From Phytoactinopolyspora limicola (GTDB lineage Bacteria > Actinomycetota > Actinomycetes > Jiangellales > Jiangellaceae): a stretch of 64,000 nt of DNA. The DNA lies in assembly GCF_011320225.1 (NCBI RefSeq), contig NZ_JAAOEN010000010.1:124001-188000 (forward strand), in the 5' to 3' direction. The first letter of the stretch is position 1; each line of letters starts with the position of its first letter. Position numbers and translations under genes: made by a program. The notes under the pieces were generated by a model. That model saw nothing but the letters and a program-made list of their open reading frames with translations, made no database searches and was not told the DNA's origin. Below, piece by piece: positions 57,464 to 64,000 of this stretch.

Positions 57464-59276
57464 GGTTGGGGGAGGTGGAGCGGAGGAGGTCGAGATCGTT
57501 GGTGACGGCGACCGCGAGGTCGATGTACAGCGCTGCCGACCACGCGAAACTCGTCGTGGCTCGGCTGGCCCGACCCCCGGTGAGCGGATTCCAGTACTCG
57601 TACATACCCCCCGATCCGGCTACCAGGGCCAGCGTCCGCTCGGCGAGATCGGCAGCGGCATCGGGGCGTCCGCTCCTCAGCAACCCCTCCGCGACCAGCC
57701 GGTTCACGTTGACCCATACCGGTCCGCGCCACATCCGGTCCGCGTCGAACGTGGCGTCGCCGTACGCAACCGTCGGCAGGGGGTGTTCGCCCCAGAGGTC
57801 GCGGTACATACTCGCCACCAACACGTCGACGACGGCCTCCGGCAACCGGCCAGTGAGCAGCGGCATCAGATGAAACGGGGTGAACATCGGCAGCCGGCGG
57901 CCACCGCCGTGTGCGGTGAATCGTCCGGAACCCGCGTCCCACCGCCGGTCCAGCAGGCGAGTGACCCGTTCGGCGGCCGCACCCCGGTGTCGGTCGGCCT
58001 CGGCCCTAACGTTCGGCACCGCAGCGGCCGTACCTTCCGTCAGATCGGCCAGCAAGTCATCCTGCAGGGCGAGATAGGAGTTGAGATCCGGCGGTTCGGC
58101 CGGGACACCGTAGTCGAACAGCGGGCTGTCGTCGAGGCCCGACGAATACGGATGGAGATACTCGGACAGGCCGTCGCCATCGGTGTCGCTCACCGTGGCC
58201 CACCATCGCTGGGAAGCCTCGACCCGAGGCAGCGCCCAGGCCAGCCGATCGGGATCCGGAGCGAGCCGATGCAGGTGGGCCAGCGCCCAAGCGGTCAGCG
58301 GCGGCTTGGTCACCGGGACCGAGCCGGACGCCACCCCGGCGGCGTCGCCCAGATGATCCCGCAGCCGCGCGGCGTCGGCTGGTGGGAGGTCATCGGCGCT
58401 GGCCAGAATGCCGTCATCGGAGACGACGTCGGGAATCAGGCCATCACTCAGCTGGTGATCGAGGAAGAGCGCCACTTGATCCCACGCCTGTTCGGGAGCG
58501 CCGTGGCGGAGGCCGGCGGCGACGAAGTACGAGTCCCATTGCCACGCGCCGACGTAGCCGAACTTCGACGGGACCACCATCAGCCGCGACGGGTCGTGTG
58601 CCACCCGGACCTGGTTGGCGCGGAGCACCCACCAGGCCAGCCGGGCCGTCATGACAAGGTCCGAGCGCACCACGGGCATCCGGCCAAACCACTCGGCCCA
58701 GCGGTCGACCGCACGGGCTAGCAACTCGGCGTGGCCGGCCGGCACCGCTGCCGGTACGGGCTCACCCTGCACCTGGAGGACGACGCGGCTGCCGAGACCG
58801 TCGGCCGGGCCGTCGACGTCGAGGGTGACGACGGGGGCCTCGATCGAACCACCAACCACCTGCTCGACCACACCGCCGTCGACGTGCCAGGTGAGCCATT
58901 CTCCGCCGGTGCCGGTGAGGTCGGTGCGGGCCAGGCCGCCGTCGGCGGTGAGATCAACCGCACCGGCGACGTGAAACTCGACCCGCCAACGGCCCGGTGG
59001 CAGCCCCAGGCTCAGCGTGGTCGCGTCGGCGAACACCAACGACGGGCCGTCGGTCAGGTAGATCGCCGCCGGATCGGCCCGATGCACCGGGCAGGAGCGG
59101 CCGGTAACCGTCCGCACCCGCAGGCCCGGCAGCAGCCGGCACTCGGCGCTGCGGCGCTCGTACTCCGCGCTGGTGATGGTCAGCATGCCGCCCGACTGGG
59201 TGACCAGCAGCCGCGAACCCGCGTCGGTGAAGGGCGACTCGACGAGGTCGAGGGTGGGCATCGGGGTATCTGCCAT
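57456..59276 (-). CDS. GH63/MGH1-like glycoside hydrolase
   Basis: 606 residues. An N-terminal beta-rich domain (about 1-190) is followed by an (alpha/alpha)6 barrel with KFGYVGAWQWDSYFVAAGLRHG (catalytic Asp in WQWDS), QLSDGLIPDVV, PVTKPPLTAWAL, YDYGVPAEPPDLNSY-like FDYGVPAEPPDLNSYLALQ, MWRGPVWVNVNRLVAEGL and the late acid in MYEYWNPLTG. These are hallmarks of the trehalase/GH63/mannosylglycerate hydrolase-like clan. It has no signal peptide. It follows the permease gene by three bases (TGA CCC ATG order reversed on the minus strand), so it ends or continues the sugar operon. Confidence 0.86.
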   Translation of the reverse strand: MADTPMPTLDLVESPFTDAGSRLLVTQSGGMLTITSAEYERRSAECRLLPGLRVRTVTGRSCPVHRADPAAIYLTDGPSLVFADATTLSLGLPPGRWRVEFHVAGAVDLTADGGLARTDLTGTGGEWLTWHVDGGVVEQVVGGSIEAPVVTLDVDGPADGLGSRVVLQVQGEPVPAAVPAGHAELLARAVDRWAEWFGRMPVVRSDLVMTARLAWWVLRANQVRVAHDPSRLMVVPSKFGYVGAWQWDSYFVAAGLRHGAPEQAWDQVALFLDHQLSDGLIPDVVSDDGILASADDLPPADAARLRDHLGDAAGVASGSVPVTKPPLTAWALAHLHRLAPDPDRLAWALPRVEASQRWWATVSDTDGDGLSEYLHPYSSGLDDSPLFDYGVPAEPPDLNSYLALQDDLLADLTEGTAAAVPNVRAEADRHRGAAAERVTRLLDRRWDAGSGRFTAHGGGRRLPMFTPFHLMPLLTGRLPEAVVDVLVASMYRDLWGEHPLPTVAYGDATFDADRMWRGPVWVNVNRLVAEGLLRSGRPDAAADLAERTLALVAGSGGMYEYWNPLTGGRASRATTSFAWSAALYIDLAVAVTNDLDLLRSTSPNPP

Positions 59277-59279
59277 GGG

Positions 59280-60146
59280 TCACTTTCCTCCGAGGCCGGA
59301 CATGGCCATGCTGCTGATGATGCGCCGCTGCCCGATCACGAAGGCGATCAGCATCGGGATGACCGAGATCGCCGACGCGGCCATGACCAGCGCGTAGTTC
59401 ATCCCTCCGTACTGGTCCTGGAACCGGGAGAGCAGGAGCGGCACGGTGAACAGCTCTTCGCTGTTCAGCAGGATGAGCGGGTAGAAGAAGTTGTTCAACG
59501 TGTTCAGCGCGACCACCACACCCAACGCGCCGAGACCCGGTCCGAGATTGGGCAGGATCACCCGGAAGAAGATCTGGAGTCGGTTGGCGCCGTCGAGCAG
59601 CGCGGCTTCCTCCAGTTCGATCGGCAGGCTGCGGACGAACTGGCGCATGAGGAACACCGCGAACGGGTTGCACAGTGATATCGGCACGATGAGGGCCAGG
59701 TGCGAGTCGACCCAACCGATCCGGCTCAGCAGCAGGTAGAGCGGGACGATGGTGACCTGGGTAGGCACCATCTGGGTGGCCAGGAAGAAGATGAACAGCA
59801 CTTTGGAGCCGCGGAAGTTGATGCGGGCGAATCCGTACCCGGCCAGCGCCGTCGTGACGAGTGTGATCGCGACGACGAGTACGCAGATGTAGATGCTGTT
59901 CCAGTAGGCGCGGGCGAAAGGCATCGAGTTCCAGGCGTCGGCGAAATTCGTCCACACCCAGGGGTCCGGCCAGAACGACAGCGGCTCGCGCAGGATCTGC
60001 CCTAGTGACTTGAACGAGGTCAGCAACATCAGCAGGAACGGCGCCACCATGGCCAGGCCGACCAGCACGAGAAAACCGTGCAGCAGGATCCGGCCACGCA
60101 GCCTGTGCGGCGGCTCGGGGAGGGCTCGAGAGGTGTCGGGCGGCAT
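59280..60146 (-). CDS. carbohydrate ABC transporter permease (MalG-like)
   Basis: 288 residues, six helices. The EAA loop is LPIELEEAALLDGANRLQIFFRVILP. MVPTQVTIVPLYLLLSRIG and NSEELFTVPLLLSRFQDQYG are typical of CUT1 family permeases. It pairs with the MalF-like permease four bases upstream. The glycosidase gene starts four bases after its stop. Confidence 0.93.
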   Translation of the reverse strand: MPPDTSRALPEPPHRLRGRILLHGFLVLVGLAMVAPFLLMLLTSFKSLGQILREPLSFWPDPWVWTNFADAWNSMPFARAYWNSIYICVLVVAITLVTTALAGYGFARINFRGSKVLFIFFLATQMVPTQVTIVPLYLLLSRIGWVDSHLALIVPISLCNPFAVFLMRQFVRSLPIELEEAALLDGANRLQIFFRVILPNLGPGLGALGVVVALNTLNNFFYPLILLNSEELFTVPLLLSRFQDQYGGMNYALVMAASAISVIPMLIAFVIGQRRIISSMAMSGLGGK

Positions 60147-60150
60147 CGGA

Positions 60151-61101
60151 TCAGCTTTCGTAGTGGACGAGCCGGCGCTGCAACCCGAACTGGGCCAGGG
60201 TGATCAGCAGCGTCAGCACCAGCAGCAGGAGGGCGGCGGCGCTGCTCGCACCGAACTCGAAGCGGCGGAACGCGAGGTCATAGATGTGGTACACGATCGT
60301 CCGGCTCGCGTTGTCCGGTCCGCCTTCGTGGGTGAGGATGAAGACGATGTCGAACGTCTGAAGCGAGCTGATGACCGAAACCACCGTCATGAAGAACAAC
60401 GTGGGGGTCTGCAACGGGACGATCACTCGGAGGAAGGTGCGCACCGGCCCGGCTCCGTCCACCCGCGCCGCCTCTAGAACGGCGGGTGGGATGTTCTGCA
60501 AGCCGGCCAGGAACAGCAGCACGTTGAGACCCAGCGACGACCACACCACCACCATCGACACCGAGATCAGCACCAGCCGGGGATCACCGAGCCAGTCCGG
60601 CCGGCCCAGGAACGGCACCAGATCGATGCCGGAGCTGAGGATCCCGTTCGACCGCAGCAGCTGCTGCCAGATCATCGACACCGCGACGAGGCTGGTCACC
60701 CCGGGGGCGAAGATGAGAATGAGGTAGACCGTGCGGCCTCGGATCCGATTCAGCACGGTCGCCAGCACCATCGCGATGCTCAGCCCGATCGGCACGGTGA
60801 TCGCCGCGATGCCCAGAGTGTTGAGTACGGCCCGCCAGAGCAGCGGATCGGTGAGCTGGTCGCCGAAGTTGGTCAGGCCCACCCACGAGAACGAGCGCAG
60901 GCCATCGGTCTCGGCGAAGGCGAGCACCATGGCTGCCACCAGCGGTAACAGGACGAAGGCCACCATGCCGAACAGCTGTGGGCCGATGAAGACCAGCCCC
61001 CACCGGCGGTCTCGTCGCCGCCAGCCGCTGACCCGTGGCCGCACCGGCCGGGTCCCGGTTTCGGGCCCCGGCCGCTGCGTCCGCGGTGCTACCGGAGTCA
61101 C
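60151..61101 (-). CDS. carbohydrate ABC transporter permease (MalF-like)
   Basis: 316 residues with six helices after a basic cytoplasmic N-terminus (VSGWRRRDRRWG). The EAA loop is IPPAVLEAARVDGAGPVRTFLRVIVP. Start is GTG 61101, overlapping the binding-protein stop (GTGA). No ATPase gene is in the window; CUT1 importers in actinomycetes often share a general MsiK-type ATPase encoded elsewhere. Confidence 0.93.
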   Translation of the reverse strand: MTPVAPRTQRPGPETGTRPVRPRVSGWRRRDRRWGLVFIGPQLFGMVAFVLLPLVAAMVLAFAETDGLRSFSWVGLTNFGDQLTDPLLWRAVLNTLGIAAITVPIGLSIAMVLATVLNRIRGRTVYLILIFAPGVTSLVAVSMIWQQLLRSNGILSSGIDLVPFLGRPDWLGDPRLVLISVSMVVVWSSLGLNVLLFLAGLQNIPPAVLEAARVDGAGPVRTFLRVIVPLQTPTLFFMTVVSVISSLQTFDIVFILTHEGGPDNASRTIVYHIYDLAFRRFEFGASSAAALLLLVLTLLITLAQFGLQRRLVHYES

Positions 61102-62501
61102 GGCGACGGTTCCCCGTCGGGATCATCGTCGTTCTCGTCCTCGCCGTTGGTGCTCTCGGCCTCGTCGAGTTCCTCCGGGTCGGCCAGGTCGGCCGGGTCC
61201 GGCATGTCCGCGTTCTCCACGAGGTCGACGATGGTTGCCAACGTCTCGTCCAGGTCGACGCGGCCTTCGTAGTGACGCAGCATCGCCGCGCTGATGTCGT
61301 CGGACAGCCCGGGTACCCGGGCCTCGGACGCGTAGTTGGCGAAACCGTTGTCGCGGAGTTGGAGGAAGGTTTCGGCGTGCTCCGGGTATCCGTCGAGGAC
61401 GACGTCGTCGGCACCGAGGATCGACGGCACGGCGTTGCCGCCACCGGAGAGCCGGAACTCTTGCCCCTCCGCCGAGACGAACTCCTCGAAGAACGTCCAC
61501 GCCGCCTCGGGATGGTCGGTGGCCTCGTTGATCGCCAGATAAGCTGCGGCGACACCCACCGGCTTCGGCTCGCCGTCCACCGACGGCCAGGGGGCGATGT
61601 CGAACTGCTCCTCCTCGCCGGCTTGGCGGATCGTCCCGATGGTGTACCGGCCTTGGACGAAGAATCCGGCCTGGTGAGAGACGAACGACGTGGACGCGCC
61701 GGCGCCTTCGGGCATGGTGTCGGCGACCCGGAAGGACCCGTCCTGGAACCGTTCGCCGAGCACGCGTAGTGCTTCGACCGACGTCTCGTCGTCGGCGAGG
61801 ACGAACCTGCCCTGCTCGTCGTAGGCGGTGCCGCCGTAGGCGCTGACCCAGCTGTAGTGCGTGGCCCAGTAGTTCCAGAAGATGGCGCCGATCATGTCGG
61901 CATCGCGGAGCGCGTCCATCATGTCGAGGAAGGTGTCGACGGTCCATTCGCCCCGGGCGGCGAGGTCGGCGGGATCGTCGGTGATACCGGCCGCCTCCAG
62001 GGCGGTCTTGCTGTACCAGAGCACGTCCGGGTTGCTGTCGGTTGGTACCCCATACGTGACGCCGCCCTCGATGGCGGCGCCGAAGAGGCCGTCGAAGAAG
62101 TCGTCGTGGGTTGCCTTGCTGTCCGATGAGTTCATCAGGTCGTCGAGCGGGGTGAGCACACCCGCGTCGACGAACGTGCCGACGTTGTCGTCACCCAGGT
62201 AGAAGACGTCGGGTGCGGTGCCGGAGATCAGCTGGGCCAGCAGCTTCGGGTGGTACTCGCCGTAGGACGGCACCGCCTGTAGGACGACCTCGATGTCCGG
62301 ATGCCGCTCCATGAACTCGTCGTTGAAGTCCTCGAAGCGCTGCAGGTCCTCCGCGGAGCCCCACGTCGTCCATACGATGCGTGCCTTGCTCGAGCCGTCG
62401 CTCGGACCGGAACTCGAACCACTACACGCGGCCACTGCGGCCACCGCAATGGCGGCGAGCACCGCCGTCGCCCGGCGGGTATAGCTGGTGGAACCTTTCA
62501 T
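61098..62501 (-). CDS. carbohydrate ABC transporter substrate-binding lipoprotein
   Basis: 467 residues, family 1 extracellular solute-binding protein. The leader with two Arg (YTRRATAVLAAIAVAAVAAC) ends in a lipobox. Mature motifs include IVWTTWGSAEDLQRFEDF, VLQAVPSYGEYHPKLLAQL, APDVFYLGDDNVG, GVPTDSNPDVLWYSKTALEA and NEATDHPEAAWTFFEEF. The C-terminus is strikingly acidic (DEAESTNGEDENDDDPDGEP). ATG 62501 has GGAGG seven bases upstream. The ligand is probably the galactoside handled by the adjacent GH42 enzyme. Confidence 0.93.
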   Translation of the reverse strand: MKGSTSYTRRATAVLAAIAVAAVAACSGSSSGPSDGSSKARIVWTTWGSAEDLQRFEDFNDEFMERHPDIEVVLQAVPSYGEYHPKLLAQLISGTAPDVFYLGDDNVGTFVDAGVLTPLDDLMNSSDSKATHDDFFDGLFGAAIEGGVTYGVPTDSNPDVLWYSKTALEAAGITDDPADLAARGEWTVDTFLDMMDALRDADMIGAIFWNYWATHYSWVSAYGGTAYDEQGRFVLADDETSVEALRVLGERFQDGSFRVADTMPEGAGASTSFVSHQAGFFVQGRYTIGTIRQAGEEEQFDIAPWPSVDGEPKPVGVAAAYLAINEATDHPEAAWTFFEEFVSAEGQEFRLSGGGNAVPSILGADDVVLDGYPEHAETFLQLRDNGFANYASEARVPGLSDDISAAMLRHYEGRVDLDETLATIVDLVENADMPDPADLADPEELDEAESTNGEDENDDDPDGEPSP

Positions 62502-62586
62502 TGGGTTGCCTCCAGATCGTCAAACGGGTGAATAGGGACGGACGTGGATAGACATGGATCGATAGGGGCCGAGGTGGTGGCCGGCG

Positions 62587-64000
62587 TCACGATCGGGTGT
62601 GCCGGACGACGAGTGCGCCGGCCGGCGCTACGGTGACCGGCCCGGACACGGTGTCGCCGGTGAGCAGGTCGGTGCCGTTGGGGACATCGGTGCGGGCCGG
62701 GACCGTGCCGTGGTTGAGGATGAACGTCCACCGGTCGCCGTCGCGGTAGCGAGTGACCTGTTCGACGTCCAGGCTGGGGGTGTCGTGTGGGGTCAGGCCG
62801 GCATCTCGGCAGATCGGGCCGAGCACCTGCCGCAGTGCTGCCTCGTCGAGTCCCGCGCTGACGTAGGTAGCGGTTCCAGCGCCGGCACGACGGGTGGTGA
62901 TGGCTGGGCGGCCGGCCAGCGGGCCGTCGTCGTACGTCGCGATCACGTCGGCGGACTCCGCGTCGATCCACTCCGCCCAGGTGGTGAAGCCCAACGTCGT
63001 CGCTCCGAGCTTCACCCGGCCCTCGTGGCCGTCGGGCAGCGGCCACCATTCGTCGACGGAGACCCCGAGCAGGGAACGTAGCGGCCCCGGCGCACCACCG
63101 GGGTGGATCTTGTCCTCCCGGTCGCTGACCCCACTGAACGGCCCAACAACCAGCCGGCCGCCCTGATCGGCGTAGCCCGCTAGAGCCGCGGTCACCGCGT
63201 CGTCGATGAGGTACAGGTTGGGCGCCACCACCACGTCGTAGCCATCGAATGGGCCGGTCGCCCGGACGGGGTCGACGGTGAACCCGAGGGTGTACAGCGC
63301 CCGGTGCCAGGTCCGGACCAGGTGCAGCCAATCGAGTCGGGCCGACGGCAGCGAGTCGGGCGCGTCCAGGCCCCACCAGGCGTCCCAGTCGACCACGACG
63401 CCCACTCGGGACTCCACCCGGCTGCCTTTCAGCTCCGCGAGCCGGCGCAGCTCGGCGCCGAAATCGCGGCACTCCTGGTAGGAGCGGCTGGCGACGCCAC
63501 GGTGTCCGAGCATCGCGCTGTGGAATTTCTCCGGACCGAACCGGGCGGCCCGCCATTGGAAGAACATCGCTGCGTCGGAACCGTGGGCGATCGCGTGCAA
63601 ACTGCCGAGCCGCATCCGCCCGGGCGGCTTGGGCACGTTGACGTCGCGCCAGCTCACCGCGCTGGGTGCCTGTTCGAGGAGGAGCCAAGGTTGGCCGTTC
63701 TTGAGTGCCCTCATCAGCCCGTAGTTCAGGGCGGCGTCGGTGTGGGCGACCGGATCGGCCGGGTCCGGGTAGGCGTCGTCGGTGACGATGTCCTCGACGG
63801 CGGCGAAGTCCCAGTAGTTCAGTTCCCGGAACAGGCTCATGAAGTTGGTTGTCACCGGCAGCTGCGGGGTGCGCTCGCGGAGGAGTTCGACCTCGGCGCG
63901 GAACAGTTCGAGCATCGCGTCCGAGGAGAAGCGCTCGAAGTCGAGCCGCTGGGTGGGGTTGATCGGCCCGGTGGCCCGTCGGGGTGGTTCGATCTGCTCC
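62587..64000 (-). CDS. GH42 beta-galactosidase, 5' end missing
   Basis: 471 codons of the C-terminal part are visible; the gene runs off the right edge. At the edge it reads INPTQRLDFERFSSDAMLEL, matching the GH42 barrel. The catalytic nucleophile Glu is in WLLLEQAPSAVSWRDVN. The trimerisation (flavodoxin-like) domain and the small beta domain follow (VVAPNLYLIDDAV, GRLVVGPFSGVSD). It is cytoplasmic and hydrolyses beta-galactosides. It is in line with the sugar importer genes downstream, after an 85-base gap with no obvious terminator. Confidence 0.93.
   Translation of the reverse strand, partial: EQIEPPRRATGPINPTQRLDFERFSSDAMLELFRAEVELLRERTPQLPVTTNFMSLFRELNYWDFAAVEDIVTDDAYPDPADPVAHTDAALNYGLMRALKNGQPWLLLEQAPSAVSWRDVNVPKPPGRMRLGSLHAIAHGSDAAMFFQWRAARFGPEKFHSAMLGHRGVASRSYQECRDFGAELRRLAELKGSRVESRVGVVVDWDAWWGLDAPDSLPSARLDWLHLVRTWHRALYTLGFTVDPVRATGPFDGYDVVVAPNLYLIDDAVTAALAGYADQGGRLVVGPFSGVSDREDKIHPGGAPGPLRSLLGVSVDEWWPLPDGHEGRVKLGATTLGFTTWAEWIDAESADVIATYDDGPLAGRPAITTRRAGAGTATYVSAGLDEAALRQVLGPICRDAGLTPHDTPSLDVEQVTRYRDGDRWTFILNHGTVPARTDVPNGTDLLTGDTVSGPVTVAPAGALVVRHTRS

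Overview
The window is high-GC DNA with tightly packed genes, frequent GTG/TTG starts and many 4-base ATGA/GTGA overlaps. A coenzyme-F420 oxidoreductase, a probable F420-precursor transporter, CIRCE-controlled groES-groEL with a His-rich GroEL tail, an IdeR/DmdR-type iron box and a Streptomyces-like hut cluster all indicate an actinomycete chromosome. I cannot fix the genus from sequence alone. There is no phage, plasmid, transposase, CRISPR, rRNA or tRNA in the window. Gene content is mostly core and catabolic.

Layout. 1-1.65 kb: end of a nitrate/sulfonate/taurine-type ABC importer operon. 2.2-10 kb: M20 amidohydrolase, YbdK-type carboxylate-amine ligase, glycerophosphodiesterase, THUMP-like methyltransferase, membrane Ser/Thr kinase and a membrane-anchored protein. 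10.2-12.5 kb: double CIRCE, groES, groEL, terminators. 12.5-19.1 kb: F420-dependent oxidoreductase, CapA-like lipoprotein, M28 peptidase lipoprotein, and an ABC system of the putative F420-0 type whose permease and ATPase are one polypeptide. 19.4-27 kb: DapC-like aminotransferase, HxlR regulator/hydrolase pair, guaB and guaB3, methylglutaconyl-CoA hydratase-like protein and HMG-CoA lyase. 27.3-29.7 kb: GtrA-like protein, purK-purE. 29.7-34.2 kb: 7-bp repeat tract, iron box and a three-gene siderophore importer with a fused double permease. 34.2-37.5 kb: DUF2332 protein, CoA-binding protein, MFS exporter, CGNR regulator. 37.6-45.9 kb: hutH-hutU-M20 hydrolase-hutF-hutI, divergent from an IclR regulator. 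45.8-52.4 kb: MFS, flavin monooxygenase/ArsR pair, an SDR-YCII-ECF sigma group, and a methyltransferase. 52.4-57.3 kb: gcvPA-gcvPB-NAD kinase-like-SDR operon. 57.5-64 kb: GH63-like glycosidase, sugar ABC importer and a truncated GH42 beta-galactosidase.

The most unusual feature is a set of long, often perfect palindromes between genes. At least four families (three copies, two copies, two copies, and one composite plus fragments) have TGATC cores. They lie at or within a few bases of stop codons and frequently supply the stop codon. Copies of a family keep perfect self-complementarity although their outer arms differ, so the two arms change together. Two further families lie partly inside reading frames: one in the middle of an MFS transporter, and one repeated four to five times across the CGNR-hut region, where it encodes short VSG[RL]T[TS]-like peptides or C-terminal tails. 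This resembles a palindromic-element system that can enter coding sequence. I do not recognise it as a named family.
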